Below are positions 1 to 13,709 of a DNA stretch of 64,000 bases, piece after piece. Below the pieces are notes generated by a model that was not told the DNA's origin, did no database searches, and saw only the letters and a program-made list of their open reading frames with translations. Source of the stretch: Ecdyonurus torrentis (Eukaryota; Arthropoda; Insecta; Ephemeroptera; Heptageniidae); assembly GCA_949318235.1 (NCBI GenBank), contig CASGGR010000048.1, forward strand, positions 62,001 through 126,000, read 5' to 3'. Made by a program: the position numbers and the translations under genes. Within the stretch, counting starts at the first letter, position 1. Each line of letters opens with the position of its first letter.

Positions 1-189
1 CTAAAAATGCTTCAGACATTCAATATAACTCAAAACATAGCTTTTTCAATTCTCTACAAAAAAGATGTCTTGAACTTTTTTGCTCCGACGCATACTTTTT
101 GGGTTATTGACAATTTTAGTTATCACTCATCATGAAGCCAAACCAAGTCATAAAACAAAGTTTCTATTTCAAGAATTAAATGTTATTGA
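1..189 (+). repeat. Partial monomer at left edge
   Basis: The last 189 bases of a monomer of the type also found complete at 2894-3139 and 5844-6089 (GCTTCAGAC, CAATTCTCTAC, CATCATGAAGCC). The array therefore continues to the left of the window in the same phase. Confidence 0.93.
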
Positions 190-3139
190 ATGATAAAAAT
201 CATACTTTTTACACGATAAAAACTAGTTTTGATGATTTCTCAAAAACTAAGAATGCTACAGACAACTATTTTGACTCAAAACATAGCTATTTCAATTCTG
301 TACAAAAAATATGTCTTGAACTTTTTTGCTCCGACGCATACTTTTTGGGTTATTGACAATTTTAGTTTTCACTCGTCATGTAGCCAAACCTAGTCATAAA
401 ACAAAGTTTCTATTTCAAGAAACAAATATTATTGAATGATAAAAATCATACTTTTTACACGATTAAAACTAGTTTTGATGATTTCTCAAAAACTAAAAAT
501 GCTACAGACATCCAATATAACTCAAAACATAGCTTTTTTAATTGTCTACAAAAAAGATGTCTTGAACTTTTTTCTCCGACGCATACTTTTTGGGTTATTG
601 ACAATTTTAGTTATCACTCATCATGTAGCCAAACCAAGTCATAAAACAAAGTTTCTATTTCAAGAATTAAATGTTATTGAAATATAAAAATCATACTTTT
701 TACACGATTAAAACTAGTTTTGATGATTTCTCAAAAACTAAAAATGCTACAGACATTCAATATATCTCAAAACATAGCTTTTTCAATTCTCTACAAAAAA
801 GATGTCTTGAACTTTTTTGCTCCGACGCATACTTTTTGGGTTATTGACAATTTTAGTTATCACTCATCATGAAGCCAAACCAAGTCAAAAAACAAAGTTT
901 CTATTTCAAGAATTAAATGTTATTGAATGATAAAAATCATACTTTTTACACGATTAAAACTAGTTTTGATGATTTCTCAAAAACTAAGAAAGCTACAGAC
1001 TTTTTTTTAAACTCAAAACATAGCTTTTTCATTTCTGTACAAAAAAGATGTCTTGAACTTTTTTGCTCCGACGCATACTTTTTGGGTTATTGACAATTTT
1101 AGTTTTCACTCGTCATGTAGCCAAACCTAGTCATAAAACAAAGTTTCTATTTCAAGAACCAAATGTTATTGAATGATAAAAATCATACTTTTTACACGAT
1201 TAAAACTAGTTTTGATGATTTCTCAAAAACTAAAAATGCTACAGACATCCAATATAACTCAAAACATAGCTTTTTTAATTGTCTACAAAAAAAATGTCTT
1301 GAACTTTTTTGCTCCGACGCATACTTTTTGGGTTTTTGACAATTTTAGTTATCACTCATCATGTAGCCAAAGCAAGTCATAATACAAAGTTTCAATTTCA
1401 AGAATTAAATGTTATTGAATTATAAAAATCATACTTTTTACACGATTAAAACTAGTTTTGATGATTTCTCAAAAACTAAAAATGCTACAGACATTCAATA
1501 TTTCTCAAAACATAGCTTTTTCAATTCTGTACAAAAAAGATGTCTTGAACTTTTTTGCTCCGACGCATACTTTTTGGGTTATTGACAATTTTAGTTTTCA
1601 CTCGTCATGTAGCCAAACCTAGTCATAAAACAAAGTTTCTATTTCAAGAACCAAATGTTATTGAATGATAAAAATCATACTTTTTACACGATAAAAACTA
1701 GTTTTGATGATTTCTCAAAAACTAAGAATGCTACAGACATCTATTTTGACTCAAAACATAGCTATTTCAATTCTGTACAAAAAATATGTCTTGAACTTTT
1801 TTGCTCCGACGCATACTTTTTGGGTTATTGACAATTTTAGTTTTCACTCGTCATGTAGCCAAACCTAGTCATAAAACAAAGTTTCTATTTCAAGAAACAA
1901 ATATTATTGAATGATAAAAATCATACTTTTTACACGATTAAAACTAGTTTTGATGATTTCTCAAAAACTAAAAATGCTACAGACATCCAATATAACTCAA
2001 AACATAGCTTTTTTAATTGTCTACAAAAAAGATGTCTTGAACTTTTTTCTCCGACGCATACTTTTTGGGTTATTGACAATTTTAGTTATCACTCATCATG
2101 TAGCCAAACCAAGTCATAAAACAAAGTTTCTATTTCAAGAATTAAATGTTATTGAATTATAAAAATCATACTTTTTACACGATTAAAACTAGTTTTGATG
2201 ATTTCTCAAAAACTAAAAATGCTACAGACATTCAATATATCTCAAAACATAGCTTTTTCAATTCTGTACAAAAAAGATGTCTTAAACTTTTTTGATCCGA
2301 CGCATACTTTTTGGGTTATTGACAATTTTAGTTATCACTCATCATGTAGCCAAACCAAGTCATAAAACAAAGTTTCTATTTCAAAAATTAAATGTTATTG
2401 AATGATAAAAATCATACTTTTTACACGATTAAAACTAATTTTGATGATTTCTCAAAAACTAAGAATGCTACAGACATTTATTTTAACTTAAAACATAGCT
2501 TTTTCAATTCTGTACAAAAAATATGTATTGAACTTTTTTGCTCCGACGCATACTTTTTGGGTTATTGACAATTTTAGTTTTCACTCGTCATGTAGCCAAA
2601 CCTAGTCATAAAACAAAGTTTCTATTTCAAGAAACAAATGTTATTGAATGATAAAAATCATACTTTTTACACGATTAAAACTAGTTTTGATGATTTCTCA
2701 AAAACTAAAAATGCTACAGACATTCAATATAACTCAAAACATAGCTTTTTTAATTGTCTACAAAAAAGATGTCTTGAACTTTATTGCTCCGACGCATACT
2801 TTTTGGGTAAATGACAATTTTAGTTATCACTGATCATGTAGCCAAACCAAGTCATAAAACAAAGTTTCTATTTCAAGAATTAAATGTTATTGAATTATAA
2901 AAATCATACTTTTTACAAGATTAAAACTAGTTTTGATGATTTCTCAAAAACTAAAAATGCTTCAGACATTCAATATAACTCAAAACATAGCTTTTTCAAT
3001 TCTCTACAAAAAAGATGTCTTGAACTTTTTTGCTCCGACGCATACTTTTTGGGTTATTGACAATTTTAGTTATCACTCATCATGAAGCCAAACCAAGTCA
3101 TAAAACAAAGTTTCTATTTCAAGAATTAAATGTTATTGA
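190..3139 (+). repeat. 2,950-bp 12-mer HOR, copy 1
   Basis: Twelve monomers start at 190, 436, 681, 927, 1173, 1419, 1665, 1911, 2156, 2402, 2648 and 2894 (types 1 to 12). Types 2 and 8 are the 245-bp class and their forward reading is identical, so the unit is two 1,475-bp hexamers. Version A is types 3-8 and version B is types 9-12, 1 and 2. Private markers include AATATAAAAATC at 681, AGAAAGCTACAG in the monomer at 927, TTGATCCG at 2156 and GGGTAAATGAC at 2648. Confidence 0.93.
436..680 (+). repeat. 245-bp G-deletion monomer class (type specimen, 'type 2')
   Basis: This monomer reads CTTTTTTCTCCG where others read CTTTTTTGCTCCG, one base shorter. The same allele occurs in 29 monomers (starts 436, 1911, 3386, 4861, 6336, 7811, 9286, 10023, 11498, 12973, 14448, 15185, 19607, 20835, 21817, 28456, 31651, 33863, 35337, 37549, 38778, 40253, 43696, 44925, 46400, 55746, 59434, 61892, 63121). 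It is almost always preceded by the linked tail AAACAAATATTATTG, with one variant at 21787-21816. A shared indel plus a linked flanking haplotype points to one origin followed by amplification, which makes it the best landmark for the higher-order periods. Confidence 0.92.
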
Positions 3140-6089
3140 ATGATAAAAATCATACTTTTTACACGATAAAAACTAGTTTTGATGATTTCTCAAAAACTAA
3201 GAATGCTACAGACAACTATTTTGACTCAAAACATAGCTATTTCAATTCTGTACAAAAAATATGTCTTGAACTTTTTTGCTCCGACGCATACTTTTTGGGT
3301 TATTGACAATTTTAGTTTTCACTCGTCATGTAGCCAAACCTAGTCATAAAACAAAGTTTCTATTTCAAGAAACAAATATTATTGAATGATAAAAATCATA
3401 CTTTTTACACGATTAAAACTAGTTTTGATGATTTCTCAAAAACTAAAAATGCTACAGACATCCAATATAACTCAAAACATAGCTTTTTTAATTGTCTACA
3501 AAAAAGATGTCTTGAACTTTTTTCTCCGACGCATACTTTTTGGGTTATTGACAATTTTAGTTATCACTCATCATGTAGCCAAACCAAGTCATAAAACAAA
3601 GTTTCTATTTCAAGAATTAAATGTTATTGAAATATAAAAATCATACTTTTTACACGATTAAAACTAGTTTTGATGATTTCTCAAAAACTAAAAATGCTAC
3701 AGACATTCAATATATCTCAAAACATAGCTTTTTCAATTCTCTACAAAAAAGATGTCTTGAACTTTTTTGCTCCGACGCATACTTTTTGGGTTATTGACAA
3801 TTTTAGTTATCACTCATCATGAAGCCAAACCAAGTCAAAAAACAAAGTTTCTATTTCAAGAATTAAATGTTATTGAATGATAAAAATCATACTTTTTACA
3901 CGATTAAAACTAGTTTTGATGATTTCTCAAAAACTAAGAAAGCTACAGACTTTTTTTTAAACTCAAAACATAGCTTTTTCATTTCTGTACAAAAAAGATG
4001 TCTTGAACTTTTTTGCTCCGACGCATACTTTTTGGGTTATTGACAATTTTAGTTTTCACTCGTCATGTAGCCAAACCTAGTCATAAAACAAAGTTTCTAT
4101 TTCAAGAACCAAATGTTATTGAATGATAAAAATCATACTTTTTACACGATTAAAACTAGTTTTGATGATTTCTCAAAAACTAAAAATGCTACAGACATCC
4201 AATATAACTCAAAACATAGCTTTTTTAATTGTCTACAAAAAAAATGTCTTGAACTTTTTTGCTCCGACGCATACTTTTTGGGTTTTTGACAATTTTAGTT
4301 ATCACTCATCATGTAGCCAAAGCAAGTCATAATACAAAGTTTCAATTTCAAGAATTAAATGTTATTGAATTATAAAAATCATACTTTTTACACGATTAAA
4401 ACTAGTTTTGATGATTTCTCAAAAACTAAAAATGCTACAGACATTCAATATTTCTCAAAACATAGCTTTTTCAATTCTGTACAAAAAAGATGTCTTGAAC
4501 TTTTTTGCTCCGACGCATACTTTTTGGGTTATTGACAATTTTAGTTTTCACTCGTCATGTAGCCAAACCTAGTCATAAAACAAAGTTTCTATTTCAAGAA
4601 CCAAATGTTATTGAATGATAAAAATCATACTTTTTACACGATAAAAACTAGTTTTGATGATTTCTCAAAAACTAAGAATGCTACAGACATCTATTTTGAC
4701 TCAAAACATAGCTATTTCAATTCTGTACAAAAAATATGTCTTGAACTTTTTTGCTCCGACGCATACTTTTTGGGTTATTGACAATTTTAGTTTTCACTCG
4801 TCATGTAGCCAAACCTAGTCATAAAACAAAGTTTCTATTTCAAGAAACAAATATTATTGAATGATAAAAATCATACTTTTTACACGATTAAAACTAGTTT
4901 TGATGATTTCTCAAAAACTAAAAATGCTACAGACATCCAATATAACTCAAAACATAGCTTTTTTAATTGTCTACAAAAAAGATGTCTTGAACTTTTTTCT
5001 CCGACGCATACTTTTTGGGTTATTGACAATTTTAGTTATCACTCATCATGTAGCCAAACCAAGTCATAAAACAAAGTTTCTATTTCAAGAATTAAATGTT
5101 ATTGAATTATAAAAATCATACTTTTTACACGATTAAAACTAGTTTTGATGATTTCTCAAAAACTAAAAATGCTACAGACATTCAATATATCTCAAAACAT
5201 AGCTTTTTCAATTCTGTACAAAAAAGATGTCTTAAACTTTTTTGATCCGACGCATACTTTTTGGGTTATTGACAATTTTAGTTATCACTCATCATGTAGC
5301 CAAACCAAGTCATAAAACAAAGTTTCTATTTCAAAAATTAAATGTTATTGAATGATAAAAATCATACTTTTTACACGATTAAAACTAATTTTGATGATTT
5401 CTCAAAAACTAAGAATGCTACAGACATTTATTTTAACTTAAAACATAGCTTTTTCAATTCTGTACAAAAAATATGTATTGAACTTTTTTGCTCCGACGCA
5501 TACTTTTTGGGTTATTGACAATTTTAGTTTTCACTCGTCATGTAGCCAAACCTAGTCATAAAACAAAGTTTCTATTTCAAGAAACAAATGTTATTGAATG
5601 ATAAAAATCATACTTTTTACACGATTAAAACTAGTTTTGATGATTTCTCAAAAACTAAAAATGCTACAGACATTCAATATAACTCAAAACATAGCTTTTT
5701 TAATTGTCTACAAAAAAGATGTCTTGAACTTTATTGCTCCGACGCATACTTTTTGGGTAAATGACAATTTTAGTTATCACTGATCATGTAGCCAAACCAA
5801 GTCATAAAACAAAGTTTCTATTTCAAGAATTAAATGTTATTGAATTATAAAAATCATACTTTTTACAAGATTAAAACTAGTTTTGATGATTTCTCAAAAA
5901 CTAAAAATGCTTCAGACATTCAATATAACTCAAAACATAGCTTTTTCAATTCTCTACAAAAAAGATGTCTTGAACTTTTTTGCTCCGACGCATACTTTTT
6001 GGGTTATTGACAATTTTAGTTATCACTCATCATGAAGCCAAACCAAGTCATAAAACAAAGTTTCTATTTCAAGAATTAAATGTTATTGA
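3140..6089 (+). repeat. 2,950-bp 12-mer HOR, copy 2
   Basis: Monomer starts are 3140, 3386, 3631, 3877, 4123, 4369, 4615, 4861, 5106, 5352, 5598 and 5844, each exactly 2,950 bases after copy 1. All diagnostic variants I checked are the same, including the rare AATATAAAAATC at 3631. I saw no difference between the copies, which implies a very recent duplication. Confidence 0.93.
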
Positions 6090-8055
6090 ATGATAAAAAT
6101 CATACTTTTTACACGATAAAAACTAGTTTTGATGATTTCTCAAAAACTAAGAATGCTACAGACAACTATTTTGACTCAAAACATAGCTATTTCAATTCTG
6201 TACAAAAAATATGTCTTGAACTTTTTTGCTCCGACGCATACTTTTTGGGTTATTGACAATTTTAGTTTTCACTCGTCATGTAGCCAAACCTAGTCATAAA
6301 ACAAAGTTTCTATTTCAAGAAACAAATATTATTGAATGATAAAAATCATACTTTTTACACGATTAAAACTAGTTTTGATGATTTCTCAAAAACTAAAAAT
6401 GCTACAGACATCCAATATAACTCAAAACATAGCTTTTTTAATTGTCTACAAAAAAGATGTCTTGAACTTTTTTCTCCGACGCATACTTTTTGGGTTATTG
6501 ACAATTTTAGTTATCACTCATCATGTAGCCAAACCAAGTCATAAAACAAAGTTTCTATTTCAAGAATTAAATGTTATTGAATTATAAAAATCATACTTTT
6601 TACACGATTAAAACTAGTTTTGATGATTTCTCAAAAACTAAAAATGCTACAGACATTCAATATATCTCAAAACATAGCTTTTTCAATTCTCTACAAAAAA
6701 GATGTCTTGAACTTTTTTGCTCCGACGCATACTTTTTGGGTTATTGACAATTTTAGTTATCACTCATCATGAAGCCAAACCAAGTCAAAAAACAAAGTTT
6801 CTATTTCAAGAATTAAATGTTATTGAATGATAAAAATCATACTTTTTACACGATTAAAACTAGTTTTGATGATTTCTCAAAAACTAAGAAAGCTACAGAC
6901 TTTTTTTTAAACTCAAAACATAGCTTTTTCATTTCTGTACAAAAAAGATGTCTTGAACTTTTTTGCTCCGACGCATACTTTTTGGGTTATTGACAATTTT
7001 AGTTTTCACTCGTCATGTAGCCAAACCTAGTCATAAAACAAAGTTTCTATTTCAAGAACCAAATGTTATTGAATGATAAAAATCATACTTTTTACACGAT
7101 TAAAACTAGTTTTGATGATTTCTCAAAAACTAAAAATGCTACAGACATCCAATATAACTCAAAACATAGCTTTTTTAATTGTCTACAAAAAAAATGTCTT
7201 GAACTTTTTTGCTCCGACGCATACTTTTTGGGTTTTTGACAATTTTAGTTATCACTCATCATGTAGCCAAAGCAAGTCATAATACAAAGTTTCAATTTCA
7301 AGAATTAAATGTTATTGAATTATAAAAATCATACTTTTTACACGATTAAAACTAGTTTTGATGATTTCTCAAAAACTAAAAATGCTACAGACATTCAATA
7401 TTTCTCAAAACATAGCTTTTTCAATTCTGTACAAAAAAGATGTCTTGAACTTTTTTGCTCCGACGCATACTTTTTGGGTTATTGACAATTTTAGTTTTCA
7501 CTCGTCATGTAGCCAAACCTAGTCATAAAACAAAGTTTCTATTTCAAGAACCAAATGTTATTGAATGATAAAAATCATACTTTTTACACGATAAAAACTA
7601 GTTTTGATGATTTCTCAAAAACTAAGAATGCTACAGACATCTATTTTGACTCAAAACATAGCTATTTCAATTCTGTACAAAAAATATGTCTTGAACTTTT
7701 TTGCTCCGACGCATACTTTTTGGGTTATTGACAATTTTAGTTTTCACTCGTCATGTAGCCAAACCTAGTCATAAAACAAAGTTTCTATTTCAAGAAACAA
7801 ATATTATTGAATGATAAAAATCATACTTTTTACACGATTAAAACTAGTTTTGATGATTTCTCAAAAACTAAAAATGCTACAGACATCCAATATAACTCAA
7901 AACATAGCTTTTTTAATTGTCTACAAAAAAGATGTCTTGAACTTTTTTCTCCGACGCATACTTTTTGGGTTATTGACAATTTTAGTTATCACTCATCATG
8001 TAGCCAAACCAAGTCATAAAACAAAGTTTCTATTTCAAGAATTAAATGTTATTGA
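6090..8055 (+). repeat. 12-mer HOR, copy 3, truncated after type 8
   Basis: Types 1 to 8 start at 6090, 6336, 6581, 6827, 7073, 7319, 7565 and 7811. The monomer at 6581 reads ATTATAAAAATC where copies 1 and 2 read AATAT. After the 245-bp monomer at 7811 the order returns to type 3 instead of continuing to type 9. This is the expected result of exchange between the near-identical types 2 and 8. Confidence 0.9.
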
Positions 8056-9530
8056 ATTATAAAAATCATACTTTTTACACGATTAAAACTAGTTTTGATG
8101 ATTTCTCAAAAACTAAAAATGCTACAGACATTCAATATATCTCAAAACATAGCTTTTTCAATTCTCTACAAAAAAGATGTCTTGAACTTTTTTGCTCCGA
8201 CGCATACTTTTTGGGTTATTGACAATTTTAGTTATCACTCATCATGAAGCCAAACCAAGTCAAAAAACAAAGTTTCTATTTCAAGAATTAAATGTTATTG
8301 AATGATAAAAATCATACTTTTTACACGATTAAAACTAGTTTTGATGATTTCTCAAAAACTAAGAAAGCTACAGACATCTTTTTTAACTCAAAACATAGCT
8401 TTTTCATTTCTGTACAAAAAAGATGTCTTGAACTTTTTTGCTCCGACGCATACTTTTTGGGTTATTGACAATTTTAGTTTTCACTCGTCATGTAGCCAAA
8501 CCTAGTCATAAAACAAAGTTTCTATTTCAAGAACCAAATGTTATTGAATGATAAAAATCATACTTTTTACACGATTAAAACTAATTTTGATGATTTCTCA
8601 AAAACTAAAAATGCTACAGACATCCAATATAACTCAAAACATAGCTTTTTTAATTGTCTACAAAAAAAATGTCTTGAACTTTTTTGCTCCGACGCATACT
8701 TTTTGGGTTTTTGACAATTTTAGTTATCACTCATCATGTAGCCAAAGCAAGTCATAATACAAAGTTTCAATTTCAAGAATTAAATGTTATTGAATTATAA
8801 AAATCATACTTTTTACACGATTAAAACTAGTTTTGATGATTTCTCAAAAACTAAAAATGCTACAGACATTCAATATTTCTCAAAACATAGCTTTTTCAAT
8901 TCTGTACAAAAAAGATGTCTTGAACTTTTTTGCTCCGACGCATACTTTTTGGGTTATTGACAATTTTAGTTTTCACTCGTCATGTAGCCAAACCTAGTCA
9001 TAAAACAAAGTTTCTATTTCAAGAACCAAATGTTATTGAATGATAAAAATCATACTTTTTACACGATAAAAACTAGTTTTGATGATTTCTCAAAAACTAA
9101 GAATGCTACAGACATCTATTTTGACTCAAAACATAGCTATTTCAATTCTGTACAAAAAATATGTCTTGAACTTTTTTGCTCCGACGCATACTTTTTGGGT
9201 TATTGACAATTTTAGTTTTCACTCGTCATGTAGCCAAACCTAGTCATAAAACAAAGTTTCTATTTCAAGAAACAAATATTATTGAATGATAAAAATCATA
9301 CTTTTTACACGATTAAAACTAGTTTTGATGATTTCTCAAAAACTAAAAATGCTACAGACATCCAATATAACTCAAAACATAGCTTTTTTAATTGTCTACA
9401 AAAAAGATGTCTTGAACTTTTTTCTCCGACGCATACTTTTTGGGTTATTGACAATTTTAGTTATCACTCATCATGTAGCCAAACCAAGTCATAAAACAAA
9501 GTTTCTATTTCAAGAATTAAATGTTATTGA
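8056..9530 (+). repeat. 1,475-bp hexamer A, additional copy
   Basis: Types 3-8 again, starting at 8056, 8302, 8548, 8794, 9040 and 9286, in direct tandem with the hexamer at 6581-8055. It differs at a few sites: type 4 reads GACATCTTTTTTAACTC instead of a longer T-run, and type 5 (8548) reads CTAATTTTG, losing the palindrome. Confidence 0.88.
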
Positions 9531-10022
9531 ATTATAAAAATCATACTTTTTACACGATTAAAACTAGTTTTGATGATTTCTCAAAAACTAAAAATGCTAC
9601 AGACATTCAATATATCTCAAAACATAGCTTTTTCAATTCTGTACAAAAAAGATGTCTTGAACTTTTTTGCTCCGACGCATACTTTTTGGGTTATTGACAA
9701 TTTTAGTTATCACTCATCATGTAGCCAAACCAAGTCATAAAACAAAGTTTCTATTTCAAAAATTAAATGTTATTGAATGATAAAAATCATACTTTTTACA
9801 CGATTAAAACTAGTTTTGATGATTTCTCAAAAACTAAGAATGCTACAGACATTTATTTTAACTTAAAACATAGCTTTTTCAATTCTGTACAAAAAATATG
9901 TATTGAACTTTTTTGCTCCGACGCATACTTTTTGGGTTATTGACAATTTTAGTTTTCACTCGTCATGTAGCCAAACCTAGTCATAAAACAAAGTTTCTAT
10001 TTCAAGAAACAAATATTATTGA
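9531..10022 (+). repeat. Two-monomer block, types 9' and 10'
   Basis: Monomers at 9531 and 9777 resemble types 9 and 10, but lack the CTTAAAC/TTGATCCG variants of type 9 and retain CTAGTTTTG in type 10. The same pair recurs at 14693 and 14939, each time followed by a 245-bp class monomer. Confidence 0.82.
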
Positions 10023-11497
10023 ATGATAAAAATCATACTTTTTACACGATTAAAACTAGTTTTGATGATTTCTCAAAAACTAAAAATGCTACAGACATCC
10101 AATATAACTCAAAACATAGCTTTTTTAATTGTCTACAAAAAAGATGTCTTGAACTTTTTTCTCCGACGCATACTTTTTGGGTTATTGACAATTTTAGTTA
10201 TCACTCATCATGTAGCCAAACCAAGTCATAAAACAAAGTTTCTATTTCAAGAATTAAATGTTATTGAATTATAAAAATCATACTTTTTACACGATTAAAA
10301 CTAGTTTTGATGATTTCTCAAAAACTAAAAATGCTACAGACATTCAATATATCTCAAAACATAGCTTTTTCAATTCTGTACAAAAAAGATGTCTTAAACT
10401 TTTTTGATCCGACGCATACTTTTTGGGTTATTGACAATTTTAGTTATCACTCATCATGTAGCCAAACCAAGTCATAAAACAAAGTTTCTATTTCAAAAAT
10501 TAAATGTTATTGAATGATAAAAATCATACTTTTTACACGATTAAAACTAATTTTGATGATTTCTCAAAAACTAAGAATGCTACAGACATTTATTTTAACT
10601 TAAAACATAGCTTTTTCAATTCTGTACAAAAAATATGTATTGAACTTTTTTGCTCCGACGCATACTTTTTGGGTTATTGACAATTTTAGTTTTCACTCGT
10701 CATGTAGCCAAACCTAGTCATAAAACAAAGTTTCTATTTCAAGAAACAAATGTTATTGAATGATAAAAATCATACTTTTTACACGATTAAAACTAGTTTT
10801 GATGATTTCTCAAAAACTAAAAATGCTACAGACATTCAATATAACTCAAAACATAGCTTTTTTAATTGTCTACAAAAAAGATGTCTTGAACTTTATTGCT
10901 CCGACGCATACTTTTTGGGTAAATGACAATTTTAGTTATCACTGATCATGTAGCCAAACCAAGTCATAAAACAAAGTTTCTATTTCAAGAATTAAATGTT
11001 ATTGAATTATAAAAATCATACTTTTTACAAGATTAAAACTAGTTTTGATGATTTCTCAAAAACTAAAAATGCTTCAGACATTCAATATAACTCAAAACAT
11101 AGCTTTTTCAATTCTCTACAAAAAAGATGTCTTGAACTTTTTTGCTCCGACGCATACTTTTTGGGTTATTGACAATTTTAGTTATCACTCATCATGAAGC
11201 CAAACCAAGTCATAAAACAAAGTTTCTATTTCAAGAATTAAATGTTATTGAATGATAAAAATCATACTTTTTACACGATAAAAACTAGTTTTGATGATTT
11301 CTCAAAAACTAAGAATGCTACAGACAACTATTTTGACTCAAAACATAGCTATTTCAATTCTGTACAAAAAATATGTCTTGAACTTTTTTGCTCCGACGCA
11401 TACTTTTTGGGTTATTGACAATTTTAGTTTTCACTCGTCATGTAGCCAAACCTAGTCATAAAACAAAGTTTCTATTTCAAGAAACAAATATTATTGA
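10023..11497 (+). repeat. 1,475-bp hexamer B, copy 1
   Basis: Monomers at 10023 (245-bp class), 10268, 10514, 10760, 11006 and 11252 follow order 2-9-10-11-12-1. Markers are TTGATCCG, CTAATTTTG, GGGTAAATGAC, GCTTCAGAC with TTACAAGATT, and GACAACTATTTTGAC. Confidence 0.88.
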
Positions 11498-12972
11498 ATG
11501 ATAAAAATCATACTTTTTACACGATTAAAACTAGTTTTGATGATTTCTCAAAAACTAAAAATGCTACAGACATCCAATATAACTCAAAACATAGCTTTTT
11601 TAATTGTCTACAAAAAAGATGTCTTGAACTTTTTTCTCCGACGCATACTTTTTGGGTTATTGACAATTTTAGTTATCACTCATCATGTAGCCAAACCAAG
11701 TCATAAAACAAAGTTTCTATTTCAAGAATTAAATGTTATTGAATTATAAAAATCATACTTTTTACACGATTAAAACTAGTTTTGATGATTTCTCAAAAAC
11801 TAAAAATGCTACAGACATTCAATATATCTCAAAACATAGCTTTTTCAATTCTGTACAAAAAAGATGTCTTAAACTTTTTTGATCCGACGCATACTTTTTG
11901 GGTTATTGACAATTTTAGTTATCACTCATCATGTAGCCAAACCAAGTCATAAAACAAAGTTTCTATTTCAAAAATTAAATGTTATTGAATGATAAAAATC
12001 ATACTTTTTACACGATTAAAACTAATTTTGATGATTTCTCAAAAACTAAGAATGCTACAGACATTTATTTTAACTTAAAACATAGCTTTTTCAATTCTGT
12101 ACAAAAAATATGTATTGAACTTTTTTGCTCCGACGCATACTTTTTGGGTTATTGACAATTTTAGTTTTCACTCGTCATGTAGCCAAACCTAGTCATAAAA
12201 CAAAGTTTCTATTTCAAGAAACAAATGTTATTGAATGATAAAAATCATACTTTTTACACGATTAAAACTAGTTTTGATGATTTCTCAAAAACTAAAAATG
12301 CTACAGACATTTAATATAATTTAAAACATAGCTTTTTTAATTGTCTACAAAAAAGATGTCTTGAACTTTATTGCTCCGACGCATACTTTTTGGGTAAATG
12401 ACAATTTTAGTTATCACTGATCATGTAGCCAAACCAAGTCATAAAACAAAGTTTCTATTTCAAGAATTAAATGTTATTGAATTATAAAAATCATACTTTT
12501 TACACGATTAAAACTAGTTTTGATGATTTCTCAAAAACTAAAAATGCTACAGACATTCAATATAACTCAAAACATAGCTTTTTCAATTCTCTACAAAAAA
12601 GATGTCTTGAACTTTTTTGCTCCGACGCATACTTTTTGGGTTATTGACAATTTTAGTTATCACTCATCATGAAGCCAAACCAAGTCATAAAACAAAGTTT
12701 CTATTTCAAGAATTAAATGTTATTGAATGATAAAAATCATACTTTTTACACGATAAAAACTAGTTTTGATGATTTCTCAAAAACTAAGAATGCTACAGAC
12801 AACTATTTTGACTCAAAACATAGCTATTTCAATTCTGTACAAAAAATATGTCTTGAACTTTTTTGCTCCGACGCATACTTTTTGGGTTATTGACAATTTT
12901 AGTTTTCACTCGTCATGTAGCCAAACCTAGTCATAAAACAAAGTTTCTATTTCAAGAAACAAATATTATTGA
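11498..12972 (+). repeat. 1,475-bp hexamer B, copy 2
   Basis: Monomers at 11498, 11743, 11989, 12235, 12481 and 12727, exactly 1,475 bases after copy 1. Local changes: the monomer at 12235 has GACATTTAATATAATTT, and the one at 12481 reads TTACACGATT and GCTACAGAC, the common forms, where copy 1 has TTACAAGATT and GCTTCAGAC. Confidence 0.88.
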
Positions 12973-13709
12973 ATGATAAAAATCATACTTTTTACACGAT
13001 TAAAACTAGTTTTGATGATTTCTCAAAAACTAAAAATGCTACAGACATCCAATATAACTCAAAACATAGCTTTTTTAATTGTCTACAAAAAAGATGTCTT
13101 GAACTTTTTTCTCCGACGCATACTTTTTGGGTTATTGACAATTTTAGTTATCACTCATCATGTAGCCAAACCAAGTCATAAAACAAAGTTTCTATTTCAA
13201 GAATTAAATGTTATTGAATTATAAAAATCATACTTTTTACACGATTAAAACTAGTTTTGATGATTTCTCAAAAACTAAAAATGCTACAGACATTCAATAT
13301 ATCTCAAAACATAGCTTTTTCAATTCTGTACAAAAAAGATGTCTTAAACTTTTTTGATCCGACGCATACTTTTTGGGTTATTGACAATTTTAGTTATCAC
13401 TCATCATGTAGCCAAACCAAGTCATAAAACAAAGTTTCTATTTCAAAAATTAAATGTTATTGAATGATAAAAATCATACTTTTTACACGATTAAAACTAA
13501 TTTTGATGATTTCTCAAAAACTAAGAATGCTACAGACATTTATTTTAACTTAAAACATAGCTTTTTCAATTCTGTACAAAAAATATGTATTGAACTTTTT
13601 TGCTCCGACGCATACTTTTTGGGTTATTGACAATTTTAGTTTTCACTCGTCATGTAGCCAAACCTAGTCTTAAAACAAAGTTTCTATTTCAAGAACCAAA
13701 TGTTATTGA
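12973..13709 (+). repeat. Hexamer B, copy 3, truncated after three monomers
   Basis: Types 2, 9 and 10 start at 12973, 13218 and 13464. The next monomer (13710) belongs to the A-hexamer type 5 instead of type 11. The tail of 13464 has GTCTTAAAAC in place of GTCATAAAAC at about 13668. Confidence 0.85.

Noticed and set aside
190..435. Species assignment from the satellite monomer.
   Set aside because: I do not recognise the monomer from any named family, and length and AT content alone do not distinguish plant from animal.
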